DNA of 64,000 nucleotides, taken from assembly GCA_905250025.1 (NCBI GenBank), contig CAJNOJ010000244.1, positions 62,001-126,000 of the forward strand. Direction: 5' to 3'. Below, one piece after another: positions 48,901 to 62,761 of the stretch. How positions within the stretch are numbered: the stretch's first letter is position 1; each line of letters starts with the position of its first letter. The notes beneath the pieces are model-generated. The model saw only the letters and a program-made list of their open reading frames with translations, made no database searches and was not told the origin of the DNA. Origin of the DNA: Adineta ricciae (lineage: Eukaryota > Rotifera > Eurotatoria > Adinetida > Adinetidae). The position numbers and the translations under genes are program-made.

Positions 48901-50380
48901 ACTTAGACGAGAGGACCAGTGTGGGGGATTAGAGAGACTGACAATGATTATCGAGAAGGAAATGAAGAAAAGAGATCAACTTTTGATGATTTCTATTCAT
49001 AGATTTCGATGGTTCAATAAGCCTTAAGTAATTTGTTCATAACGATAGCAACTAGTACCATAGTCGAGATATCATCGACAGACTTCAAATTACTGGAAAA
49101 AGTCTTCTTCGACACCCTAAAATGTCATGTTTTTCGTCTGATCATTTGGTAATATTCATCAATATTCATATTTCTATCATTATTAATAGTACTCATATTC
49201 TGCTGAGGATATACTTTATATGAAGGTCTGACTTACGTATGAAAGTAATCAAAAGACAGTCCTGTCATCTTCTCTGCTTAGCAAACTTGCCTGTAGGATT
49301 CACTTTCCAATATGAAATTCTCATGCAATTGATGTTTTTCCTTGTGATCGATTAGACATCGGATGAGAATAATTAGCTTTCCCTGGATTGTAATTATTAA
49401 AAATAGAAAGCATAGAACAAATCATTGATTGGAACGAATAATTGTGACGGATGACCCATGACTTTATTTGCATTTGCTTTTGACTGAAAATATAACTTGG
49501 GTACACTCAACATAGAACAGAAAATATTTGCCTCTTTTGTAGTTCATTGTATAAAAAAAATTCTGCAAGATTAATATGGTTGCATAGCTACGTGTAAAAC
49601 TCGATGCACATATTGAGTATTTCTAAGTGCTGGAGTCGTTTGCTGTCCGCTGTACCTAAAAGAATCATATTACCTCGATAACAGTCAATAATGTTTTACT
49701 CAAAAATGATAATTCACAGCTGTAACACATGCGACAAGTATTAGCGTTATAAAGTGAATAAAGCATCGCATAACAATGAGTATAAAGCTATAAAGTATCA
49801 ATGAACGATAAGAATTTCATAATTTCACAATTCGACCGGGCTCTCTTTCCCTTTCTTTTTAAGTACATGGACTATTTGTCTAAGATATGGAAAAAATGGT
49901 TGAATTAAACAAGTAAATTAATTAATGAATCAGAAACAGAAAGAACATGTATTCTACAATAACAGTCTGCTTGTGACGCTTATCCTTTTGGAGACATGCT
50001 CGCATCGATCTATTCAAATCGCTCGCCTATTCATCGCATAGCCTCTTTAAAAGTTGAGTACATCTAAATGTAACTGACAATGTGATTTGCGTTCAGAATA
50101 GCGTCAGCAATTCAGTAATAAATCCTATTTAATTGAAAGAGTGGATAATGAATAGTTTTATTCAAGTAGATATACTTGTTGTACAATGTAGAAAGCAGAA
50201 CAATCATACCAAAATGAAAGATGTCGCTAGTGAGATGATTGAGGGTGATACCTAGGCAATATTCTTCTTATGGCAACGTTTACACTTTTAGCATCAGACA
50301 GACTGATCCACAGAGCATAGGTCGAATCTTTTTATGACAATCCTGACAAAGCGTTCTTAAATAATTAATTGTGTTTATCA
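45959..50380. other. 4.4-kb gap between the amine receptor and Rab28
   Basis: Divergent flanks: the GPCR (-) on the left and Rab28 (+) on the right. It should include the missing first exon and promoter of the receptor. Only short, low-complexity open frames occur. No tRNA, transposon or repeat array was recognised. Confidence 0.4.
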
Positions 50381-51259
50381 ATGTCGGATTCTGAAGGTGA
50401 AACATACGAAAAACAAGTCAAAATCGTTCTCGTAGGCGATGGTAGTTCCGGCAAGGTAAAACATAATTCGTCATTTGATGGATTAAATCTAGGACATTCT
50501 AGACATCCATCTCCGAGCGATTTTCAAAAGATTCCTTTAATCGTGATTACAATCAAACCTTAGGAATTGATTATTATTTGAAACGTATCAACCTGACACG
50601 TAATTACTTTGCATATTTCCTTCATGAATTGAAATCATTGTTGTAGGAAGCTACAATGTAACACTAGCAGTCAACGATGTCGGTGGCCAAACACTAGGCG
50701 GTGCCATGTTAGACAAATACATATTTGGTGCAGATGTAAGTTTTCATTTTCTGTATTCATGTCTGAAATCCAAGACATCTCTTGTTGCAGATTGTTTTAC
50801 TTGTTTATGATATAACAAATTTACAAAGTTTTGAAAATCTCGATGATTGGTATCACACAGTAACGAAATACTGTGCTAGTCGGAAGCCCCTATTCGCACT
50901 CGTTGGTAATAAAAGTAAGTTTCTATTTCAAAGAAGTCTGTCTATGAATTTATCATCGGATTCATTCAGGTGATCTCGAACATTTACGTACTGTTAAAGC
51001 TGAACGGCACCAACGTTTTGCTAAAGAACATGATATGTTATCATATTTTGTTTCTGCGAAGACAGGTGAATCGGTGGAAAATCTCTTTCGACAAGTGACT
51101 GCACATTTGATGCATATCGTTCTTCCGAAGAATGACTATGACGCAACACGTGTTATTACTGCTCCGATTGTCCGACAAGAACAAAATAACGCATCAACAC
51201 CTGCGAAAGCATCTCCGACGACAAATACGACACGTACATCAATTTGTAGCTTACAATGA
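50381..51259 (+). CDS. RAB28: Small GTPase Rab28
   Basis: Five exons (50381-50455, 50503-50599, 50647-50735, 50791-50914, 50970-51259) give 224 aa; human RAB28 has 221. It starts [20 protein letters not shown] with P-loop GDGSSGKT across the first splice. The switch II region [19 protein letters not shown] follows, then [31 protein letters not shown] (base recognition) and SAKTG. It ends in CSLQ, a CaaX box for farnesylation, as in human (CAVQ), instead of the double-Cys geranylgeranyl tail of most Rabs. Rab28 acts with the BBSome and intraflagellar transport at cilia and in photoreceptor outer segments, which fits a ciliated animal; the KIF17/OSM-3 motor gene is 8 kb away. Confidence 0.95.
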
Positions 51260-51468
51260 CATCGAATCGTGCAATTTATTTGGAAGAATGTATGAATTTG
51301 TTTATTTTAAAAGAGATTCTCAAACGGAAAATAATGAATGAATGTCCTTACAGCTTGTTGGGTTTGTTTTTCTTCTTAAAATACTTGTATTTTCTCGTAT
51401 TGAACCAGAAATAAAATTTACACAAAAGTGTTTTCTTCATTCTGCTCTGTTTCTCGTCATCGGAGTGG

Positions 51469-51690
51469 TTAGTAATCACGAGTTTTTGCAGCTTTTCTCA
51501 TTTCCAAAGAAGAATTAACTAATATATTAGCACTTCTATCTTTGAAATAAGAAGATTACTTACGGATATGCCCAAGTTCAATAGAATGCCGTTCTTCTTT
51601 TAATGTCAAGCCCGTATGCTTTCCTTCTTTAACAAAGTTATAATTATTATTAATTAACTTAAACCGCTTGAAGGAAATCTCTCGAAACAT
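51469..51690 (-). CDS. Small [15 protein letters not shown] protein, 58 aa
   Basis: Two exons (51690-51564 and 51518-51469) join at GT-AG sites and close in frame: MFREISFKRFKLINNNYNFV ... GHILNSSLEMRKAAKTRDY. The intron is 45 nt and has strong ends (GTAAGT ... TATTAG). An acceptor-like CTTACAG lies upstream of the ATG, so a 5' UTR exon is likely. The protein is basic, has no signal peptide or membrane helix, and I do not recognise it. Good splice phase, dense charged residues and the position between two genes argue for a real gene, perhaps a small mitochondrial or ribosome-associated subunit, but that is a guess. Confidence 0.5.
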
Positions 51691-52051
51691 TCCTGATGAT
51701 CTGTAAGATGAGATGCATTGTATTGTATGGGAAAGATTCTCATTATCAATGCAAGGATCACGTTTCAATCCTACATTGCAAAAGAGAAAAACCGCATATT
51801 CTTTCTCTACCAGTCAACTATGTTTGGATTTCATTTTCATGTGTTAATGAAAAAAGATTGATCTGTGAGATGATCATGAACTTGATTCTAGCTTCGATGA
51901 CGTACACTGCATATGTAACTTGATCGTCGACGAGCGACATCATTAGTTTAGGTCGATCTCAATAGGTGATTATGAGGCAATCAAAGATAATATTCTTTTT
52001 TTTCTCCTTGTATAACTGCGTGACGTTCAGTTCAGATGGTTTGATTTGATC
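51691..52051. other. Intergenic region upstream of Crk
   Basis: About 360 bp between the small unknown gene (-) and the Crk-like gene (+), probably both promoters. Nothing else was seen. Confidence 0.4.
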
Positions 52052-53010
52052 ATGCCAGTAAATGGATATGAATTTAATGCAAACGACGAGACTAGGTAGA
52101 GAACATATTTTTCGAGATGAATGATAGACATTTTTTCCCGTTAAGTTGGTACTTTGGTCAACTATCTCGATCGGAAACGAATGATCTGTTACATGATCAA
52201 GAACCTGGAACATTTCTTATTCGTGATTCGGCAACCTTGAAAGGTGATTTTGTACTCTGTGTTCGGTATGACGACTAACTGGATAGGAAAGACTAGAAAA
52301 AATCGTTGTTTCGCTTGATTCTAGGGAAGGTACGAAAACAATGCATTATATAATCAATAAAATCGAAGAAGACGGCGAAACACCACGTTATAAAATTGGT
52401 AGCAACTTTTTTGATAGTATGCCTACACTTCTTCGACATTACACAACCCATTATCTTGATACTACTCAATTGCTTAAACCAGTACGACTTTATTTCACCT
52501 TCTTACCAACATATCATCCATCCTTCACCCATTCTTTTAGCTTCCAAAACCAAATACGTTAACAACTAGTCAAAATCAAAGAGATAGTATATCATCTTCT
52601 ATCACCAATGTTGATGTAAGTTCAATGTTGTGTACCTGTGGAAACTTCTTTTCTATTTTTAGACGAGTTTAAGTGAAGAATCTACAAAGGTCGACAGTCC
52701 ATGTCATCATTCATCCAAAGTGATATCTCAAGTATGTATTTATCCTTGATTGAAAGGAAAAAACATTGTTTTTCCTTAGGCGACTCTTATCTTACCCGCA
52801 AAAGCTCGTGTTATTAAGGATCGCATCCCAAGTCTCTATGATAAACGCTCACTACGTCTACAAATAGGTGATCTGCTAATTGTGAATCGTGCTGAAAGTA
52901 ATGGTCAATGTGAAGGCACATTAATCAAAACAAATCGTCAGGGAACGTTTCCATTCACTTATGTGGAATTTCTCGATGATGAGAATGAACAAACAAGTCA
53001 TCAGCTATGA
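52052..53010 (+). CDS. Crk-like SH2-SH3 adaptor lacking the N-terminal SH3 domain
   Basis: Six exons (52052-52095, 52146-52265, 52325-52481, 52541-52615, 52663-52731, 52780-53010) give 231 aa; human CRK-II has 304. The SH2 domain (about residues 15-107) is Crk-type: SWYFGQLSRSE, FLIRDSA with the phosphotyrosine-binding Arg, MHYIINKI and FFDSMPTLLRHYTTHYLDTT. After a 48-residue Ser/Thr/Asn-rich linker comes a domain like the Crk C-terminal SH3: KARVIKDRIPSLYDKRSLRL, GDLLIV and TFPFTYVEFLDD. No ALYDF-type N-terminal SH3 lies between them, and the introns (59, 47 and 48 bp) are too short to hide one. The first signature Trp of the SH3 is Cys (GQCEG). Crk normally links phosphotyrosine proteins to C3G and DOCK through the missing domain. 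Confidence 0.88.
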
Positions 53011-53209
53011 ATTCTTTTCGTAATATTTAATCCTCTCTCTTGCATGATTTTTCTGTAAAATAAAATAAAATCAAGCAGTTGAAGCCTAAAACAATCATAT
53101 TTTCTCTTTTTTTTGTATATGTACTTTGATTTCTAGTCAATTCTTTATTGAATCATGGAGGAAGGAATAAAAATAATCTTTTCGAATTCTTGCTTGCAAA
53201 AATACATGC

Positions 53210-55318
<2,109 letters not shown>

Positions 55319-56578
55319 CTTGGAACTTGAAAAAAAGAATAATGGAATTAATTGCTTACTCTATTTTTATTATATAGGATCATTCGTAAACTGATACGAA
55401 TGGTTTAGTAGAGAAGCAGGCAGCTGCTCAGGGTGTGGTAGGATTAGCGTAAAAAAGGCGAACTTGCGAGAAGGTATCATTAATATAACATCGATTTTGC
55501 TTGGAGATTAAATTTTATTCTAAATAATATTTTTATCACCGAAAAGAATCACAATAATTGTTTTCCATCGAAAGCACTTTTTTGTTGAGCTGCACCATTT
55601 GATAGTGCTTACGTATCCAAATTTTCTTTGTTATATCCGATGACATTCGATATAATGAAAAAAAAACAAAATTTAGAAGCAAAACAGTATGGCGTTGTTA
55701 TCAAATCGTCAGTGAATAATACATGTACCAAAAAAAGTGCGTTGTCATTGTTTATTATTATTGATTTTTTTTTCAAGAAATCGTGCTACAAATCATTGAG
55801 AAAACCATTCCTTCGGTGTTCGATAGGAAACGGTATATTTTCCAATCACGATTCAATCAAATTCTTATTAACAAAACACAAGAAAGATTAGATTTTAATG
55901 TAGTTTGCAACGATTCTATGAACAGTTGTTCTTTTTTTTTGTTTTCAAACAAGAAAAATTCTTATTCTACTCATTTTGATTAATTCATCAGACACATCTA
56001 TTTGATAAAATTTTCCAAGTGTCTGTCATATCCCTGATGAATAAGACGAGCCGTTCTTTCCATTGTTATTATATACATCCAATAGCAAATGAGAGAATTG
56101 CTTTTCTCATCATGTCATCTCTATCAATCAGCAGTATAATACACATTTGAATCAAAAGGCCGATAATACGATTGTAACATCATCATCAGTCGTTTTCCAC
56201 TCAATCAAGTTTCTCGAATGACATACGAGCAAATCGATTCTTTGCTCTTTTATTCATTTCAAAAACGGATATACTTGAAAAACTAGTTCCACGTTCATCA
56301 ACCGACCAGCTCTACTTATTGAAAACACAAATCAACGAGTTATCCATTATAAACACGGCATCAGGTGTATATGGGAGACATACTTGTATATGGCGTGTCT
56401 CAGCTGGATGTCTCTCTCGTTTTTTTCATTCCCGGAGTGTGTGTATACCGTTAATGAAATTGAATATACGAAAGCAAATTGACACTGATTCGATTGCGTG
56501 TATTGATACTAGTTTTAGTCATCATCGGAAGTGATAACTATAGCGAACGCACAGCGAGAAATCATCTCCTGTCCAGCT
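55319..56578. other. Intergenic region between divergent amylase and FoxQ2
   Basis: About 1.3 kb, probably both promoters. Open frames at 55628-55983 and 56319-56534 are AT-rich and lack domains. Confidence 0.4.
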
Positions 56579-57830
56579 ATGGCAGTTCCGTTGATGACAC
56601 CATCTCCACCTGCCTATCGATATGAAAATATTGTCGCCATCACTCAGNGTGCTGATATTTCACTTCCTCAACCATCACCATCACTAGTTCATCATCCAAA
56701 TTACCCAATGTTACTTGCTGCTCAACAACAATTATATGATTACGCTGTCCGTCTTCGATTCGGAGGAGGACCTCCTCCAACACCACTACCACCCGGATCA
56801 GCAACATTAGCTGTCGGACCTGGTCCACATCATCCATCATTCAGTGATCCACATTCCCTCTATGCGTTTCATCAACGACATGATCCTCGACTACGTTGTC
56901 TTCTACGTGAAGAACCCAAGCCGTCCTATTCCTATATTGGATTGATTGCCATGGCCATTCTAAGTTCACCCGAACGAAAACTCGTTCTGTCGGATATTTA
57001 TCAATGGATACTAGATCATTATGCTTATTTTCGTGCACGAGGTCCCGGATGGCGAAATTCAATTCGACACAATCTTTCTTTGAATGACTGTTTTATTAAA
57101 GCTGGTCGTTCAGCAAATGGCAAAGGCCACTATTGGAGTATCCATCCAGCTAATCTAGCTGATTTCAGTAGTGGAGATTTTCGACGACGGCGAGCACAAA
57201 GACGTGTCCGGAAGAGTATGGGCTTATCCGTACCTGAGGACGAAGAAGACGACGACGAAACCTTACCGACGAACGGAGCTGACCATCATTTCGAACAGTA
57301 AGTGGATTTGAGCACAAGATATTTCTTTTTCAATTAGACCATATTTTTTCTCTTCTAGTCCCCTAACGAAATATCCATCTGATGAATTACGTCCGAATGT
57401 AGCTGATCTCTCACTGTCTTCATCATCATCTTCTTCAACAACAACGACAGCAAACAGTACAGGTGTAACACCAAACTTATTACAACGATATTTTGATGAC
57501 ATGCAACGTGTTGTTGCCTCTCGACTAGAACAGCAACAACAGCAGCATAATCAACAACATCATAATTCACAATTATTCTTTCCATCACCGCCACAATCAC
57601 TAAACACAAGTCGAAATCCAAATATAACAACGACAAATACATCAACACCACTTCGGCCACTATCAACTACACAAAATCAACGAAAACGTTGCTTCGATGT
57701 CGATAGTCTTCTAGCACCTGAACAACCATGTTTAATCAAACGACATAAATCGAGTTTCGATGGTAATGAAGATATTTGTAGTCCAGATTCCAAGTCAGAC
57801 GGTTCAACCGATACAGACATATCAGCATGA
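56579..57830 (+). CDS. FoxQ2: Forkhead box transcription factor, FoxQ2 type
   Basis: Two exons (56579-57297, 57359-57830) give 396 aa. The forkhead domain (about residues 110-207) reads [60 protein letters not shown] and [18 protein letters not shown], ending in [14 protein letters not shown]. The [16 protein letters not shown] and [12 protein letters not shown] sequences are typical of FoxQ2. An acidic stretch and Ser/Thr and Gln runs follow. Near the C-terminus [12 protein letters not shown] resembles an EH1 motif that binds Groucho. FoxQ2 proteins pattern the anterior neuroectoderm/apical organ in many animals. One undetermined base (56647) leaves one residue unknown near position 23. The start is the ATG at 56579; the open frame extends further upstream without a usable ATG. 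Confidence 0.9.
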
Positions 57831-59250
57831 ATATGTGTATGTGTATATTTATATATATAACTAAATATGTGTGTATTGTGTTTCTTATGTCTTACTCAAT
57901 AATAATTTCTTTCGTTTTCCTCTTTTACTCTGTCTCTCTCTCTCGTTCTCCTTTTCTCTGACGAGTGCAATCATAGACCGGCTGGTGCAATCTCTTTTTT
58001 TTTCATCATTCTCAGCAGGATTCATACACGCACACACCAATCAAGACGGTTGACGAAGAAAAAAAAAGTGACGATTGCTATCGCGTCTTCTGTTCTTTCT
58101 CTTCATCGTCTTCAATTGACCTATACACGTATGCATACTAATCGTATGCATTAGACGTATGTTACCTATCTCATCTTTTCTCTCTCTCTTTTCCTATTGA
58201 ATTTTACTTGTACATTAACACTCTATTATCAGTCTATAGAAATAATTCATTCAATGACTTCTGTTCTGCTTATTGAGAGATATAAGATGAAGAGAAACGA
58301 ACAATATTGACACATTTTGTTTTTAACAATAATGACTGACAAGGTGTGAATATACACGAGCCCGGCATGGGTGAGAATTATTGGATCATCAATCAAAAGA
58401 GACGACAAAGATTTTTCTCGCTTTCAATTCTATAAATACACATGCAACATCGTCAATGACTAGAAGAAATATTTTTCAGTTTCTTTCTCATCTATTTGTA
58501 TCAGAGATCTTTTCTACAATCCTTTCTTTTTTAATACGATTAATTCTCGATTAAAAATATATCTATTTCCGTCTTCATCAGTCCATTATTGAATCAAACA
58601 ATATTTTTCTTTGTGCATCTATAATATAATAAGATATTTAGCATTATAGATCAGTAAAAATACATTTATAAATAAATAATCGAATTCATGGCACTTTGCA
58701 TATATTAAATATTCAACAATCTATATATACATGCATCATCCTTTCCGTATGATTCAATATCTGTTTGACAAAATAAGAATAGTATTCTCTTTTGTATCCA
58801 AAAGATCTGGATTGAAAATTGTCTTGTGGCCATGTTCTCCTCGCTTATAACGGATCTACGATGTACTGGAAGGAATCAACAGATCTATTTAAAACATGTT
58901 CGTGATATCTTTACTGTCATTATGATCCTGTTTCGAATATGAAAATAACGATTCGCCATATCTGATAAAGCTTTTATTGAAATATAAGCAGTACAACGAA
59001 ATGATGACTTGTATATTTTCCATATATACAGACAAGCAAAAAACATGATGTATATATTATGGTGTAGAATGTGAGTTCACCAAAAAAATTAGCGGATTTA
59101 AATGAAAGTGTTATTCGCATATATATTGAGCTTAAATAATATTGAGAAAAAAATACGAATGTGACTAGTAGCGAGAACAGGTAGGTTAATGATCACCGAG
59201 ATAAAGATAAAAACCAAGTGTTTTATTGCACGAAGTTGAATTATATTTTG
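57831..59250. other. 1.4-kb gap between convergent FoxQ2 and KIF17
   Basis: It holds two 3' UTR regions and AT-rich sequence with short CT runs (57930-57945, 58170-58190). No gene, RNA or mobile element is recognisable. Confidence 0.4.
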
Positions 59251-62200
59251 TTATTTATCTGCGGATGGGCCATACCGACGGGTAAGTCGAGGTATTGGCG
59301 ATTCATAAGGACTAAGACGACGAGTGAAATAATCATTATCATTCGTTTGACTTGGGTGTATTTTGATACTTTGAAAAAGAGCGTTTTCATTTAATAATTG
59401 TTCTTGTCGTTTATTCCGTGTTGTATTCAATGGAACAGTCGAAGGATCAGTATTCCGCGCGTAACGTCGTTCGACTTCGTCAGGATCGAGATTAGCAAAT
59501 TGATTTTGATAATTATAATTCAATGGTGATGGCGAATGAAAATCATTTTGAGCATTACGATTACTACCTGACAGTGGTAGATTTGCTACTTGAGGAAATT
59601 GAACTTCTTCTCGAATGGGATCTGGAACATAGTAAACATTTCTCTCTTCGTCATAACGTGCTTTTTCAATAATCTTATCGAGATTGCTGTAATTACAATT
59701 ACGTTCCATAACATTACTCATCTTTTCAAGCATTGTACGAAAGAGAAGCAGTTGCTTTTCTTGAGCACGCATTATATTGAAATAATTCTGACGATCGCTT
59801 TCGAATTCGTGTAGTAAGTCTTCATTATCCTGTTTTAAGCGTTTATTTTCCAAACGTAATTGTTCGAGTTGTTTAGATGTGAAGTGCAACTAAAATGAAA
59901 AGGATGTATTTGTTCTTTATGAAGCAAGAACAAACCTCTTCTTGAGCATTGTCAAAAACGCGCATCATAACATCATCATCATTGCTTTCGATTGCTTTCG
60001 TCAATAACTTGCGTTGTTCTTGTTTTTCACGCATTTCATTCAATCTCTTCTTTCGTTTCTTTTTCTGTTCTTCATTGTTAATTTCTTCTCCACCGATCAG
60101 TTTATGTTCTAATTCGTATAACCGTTTCAGTTTTTCTTCGGAATTCATTGCTCTTGGTGTACGATCATTTTCATCACTGGATTGTTTACCAGATCTACCT
60201 TTCTTCTTCTCCTTACTCGGAGCAGTCTGTTTGTTCAAAGCGTTGATATCACCATCATATTGCTCTTTCAAATCATTGTATCTGTGTTGCAATTCTTGAT
60301 TAGTTAAACGTTCTTCTTCGCATTGTCGACGCAATTCTGCTGCTTCACGTTCGAATTCCGTGCGCAATCTTTCCTTTTCTTTTTCGATTTCTTCATCGTA
60401 TTTGATCTGCGAACCCTTAACATATGAAGCATATTTGCATAAAAATGATTCGACATTCCTTTTTACTCATTCTATCCTGTAACGAACACATTTACTTTTT
60501 CACAGCTAGGATAAGATAAGAGTACTGCAAATGGCTTCCAAAACGAAGAAAGTCTACGTTTCGTACAATCAATTGCATGATATCATCCAACAAACGGTTC
60601 AACGAACGAAACTTTGTGAAAAATTTTCCCCAACACTTCTCATTGCTATAAGTGCAGGTGGTTTTCTACCGGCAAGGATCCTACGAAATATTCTCAAAGG
60701 AGAGCTCGGTGGTAAATCATTACCTATTCAAACTATTGGCTTATGTTTGTATGAAAGCGAATCAAATGAAATCTACAAAACTCAATGGATTGCAACCGAT
60801 CTCGTTAATGATCCGTTAGCAATATCATTCAGTGGTCAACGGATTCTTATTATTGATGAAGTCGATGAAACGCGCACAACGTTAAGCTATGCTGTAAGTG
60901 AACTTGAAAAAGATATTGCTAAACAGCGAGCAACATCAAGTCAAGAATGGATTGAACCCAAATTAGGCATTTTTGTTGTACATAACAAATCTGTTCCTAA
61001 ACGTGGGAAACTACCTGACGAGATTATGACGGATTCTTATTTTTGTGGTGAAAATGTCGGTGGAGAATGGATTGTTTATCCTTGGGATGCTTTAGATATC
61101 GATGAACATACACGTTTGGCAACGAGTGAAATGAAAGCAAGCGAACTTACTCTTCCATCGGATGAAAACGATTGAGTTTCACGATTCATATTTCCAGCAT
61201 CGAGAAGTTCTTGTTTAAGACGATTGATTTCTTCTTGTAAGATTCTCATTTGTGCATCGCGTGGATCTTCATTTATATGTGGCTTATTCTTAATATTTTT
61301 CGCTCGATTCGCATCTAAACAGATATATTATGCAATGATTTGTAGAATGTTTTTCGAATATAATCATACATCGTAATGTCGAAAGTGTTTCTTCATAATT
61401 ATCGTGTGCTGGACTTATAGCCGCAATCTTTCGAGAAAGGAAAAGGATACGAATGCGAACAATGAATAAACAGAAGAATAGTTGTTTACCATCAATGTTT
61501 TAGTATTGCCACCAAGTGAATCTTGTAACAGACGTGTTAGTTTGGAATCTCGATAAGGTATGTGCTTTGAGCGACCATCAACCAAGGCAGATATGACATT
61601 ACCCAAGGCACTCAGTGATAAATTAATTCGAGTCGCTTCACGAAGACGATCACCTTCCGCATCTGTATAGGGCACAGAAAAGGATTTTATTGAGATGAGA
61701 AATATTCTGTCTACATACGTGTTTTCGATTGCCGTTCGCTGCCGGCTAAATCGACTAGATTCAATTTCCCTGCACGAATATGTTCTTTTCCGTCCAATTC
61801 ACTTTGCGTGCACATTTCCGTCATAATAGTAAAGATCGAATGGGATCGAGATGAATCCTTATTCATCAAGGTAGCACCAGTCGCGCGATTCTTGTTACCT
61901 TTATCCATCAAACGTTCGCAATCCTTGACACTTATACATTGATGCCATGTTAAATTCGGAACAAAAACACCTTTATCTACATGTTCCTGCAAACATTAAC
62001 AACAATCAAATTTCGATTTTTTCCTCTCGTTTCAGGGCTTACTTTGAGTTCAAGTACCGCTTTCGCATCTTTACTCAAAAGATCACGAATACTCTCATTG
62101 TAGATTTCGAGATATGATGCGCGAATAAGATATTTGGTACCCGCTGTTACCGATGACGCTTCGAATATATGCTAGAAATTACTCGCAGATAGAACATTGT

Positions 62201-62761
62201 TCGATTGAAGTTTAAATATTCTCACTTCAAACGATCGAGGTATAACACCACGTTGTAAAGGTCCGGTTGTATTCATTCCTTGCATAGTGAATGATTTCCC
62301 GCATCTAAATAGGAAAACTTGAGGTTAAAATACATTTTGAAAACGAAGTATATCAGTACCCTGTTTGACCATAAGCAAATACAGTTGCATTGTATCCTTC
62401 CAATACCTAACATAAATCATAACCTTCCTGTCTTTAGGGTGTGATGGTTTTCATCTGTCAACATACACTTTCTACTAGTGGAAAGACGGAATCTGTGTAT
62501 AAAGTTTCTGTATTTGAGTTCTCAGGGTACACTGCATCAAATGTGAATTGTTTGGGTGGTTCATTTCGTTCGTCGATTGTTTCCAAGAGAACTTGATTTA
62601 ATTGCGTATTCATAGTAATAACAGTCTACGAAAGGCAGATAAATGACGATAAACTATCGACAGATTTGTCTTACTCGACATGCAAGATCTAGCTCACGTT
62701 GGTTCATCGGTCGACAACGAACTATAACACGGACTGCTTCACCTGTATTTGATGCCGCCAT
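59251..62761 (-). CDS. KIF17: Homodimeric kinesin-2 (KIF17/OSM-3 type)
   Basis: Eleven exons (62761-62675, 62625-62467, 62406-62360, 62304-62226, 62171-62043, 61986-61719, 61662-61490, 61427-61370, 61314-61151, 60415-59936, 59889-59251) give 760 aa. The motor (residues 1 to ~340) has [11 protein letters not shown]-loop GQTGCGKSFTM, switch [12 protein letters not shown], switch [15 protein letters not shown] and the [20 protein letters not shown] helix. The neck reads [20 protein letters not shown], diagnostic of kinesin-2. A coiled coil follows, then [19 protein letters not shown] near the C-terminus, a KIF17-like element. This motor moves intraflagellar transport trains toward ciliary tips. 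One intron (61150-60416, 735 bp) is far longer than the rest and contains a complete gene on the other strand. Confidence 0.92.
60531..61175 (+). CDS. Xanthine phosphoribosyltransferase-like protein, fungal Xpt1 type, nested in a KIF17 intron
   Basis: A single uninterrupted frame of 214 aa. It resembles yeast Xpt1, which makes XMP from xanthine and PRPP in purine salvage. Matching blocks are [43 protein letters not shown], the PRPP loop [40 protein letters not shown] and [18 protein letters not shown]. The Asp-Glu-x-Asp-x-Thr-x-x-Thr PRPP loop is complete, so activity is plausible. Metazoan HPRT is not similar beyond this loop. The gene has no intron and runs opposite to the kinesin around it. 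Its last 25 nt overlap kinesin exon 9, and the C-terminal ~16 residues extend past where yeast Xpt1 ends. Horizontal acquisition is inferred. Confidence 0.88.
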   Translation: MASKTKKVYVSYNQLHDIIQQTVQRTKLCEKFSPTLLIAISAGGFLPARILRNILKGELGGKSLPIQTIGLCLYESESNEIYKTQWIATDLVNDPLAISFSGQRILIIDEVDETRTTLSYAVSELEKDIAKQRATSSQEWIEPKLGIFVVHNKSVPKRGKLPDEIMTDSYFCGENVGGEWIVYPWDALDIDEHTRLATSEMKASELTLPSDEND

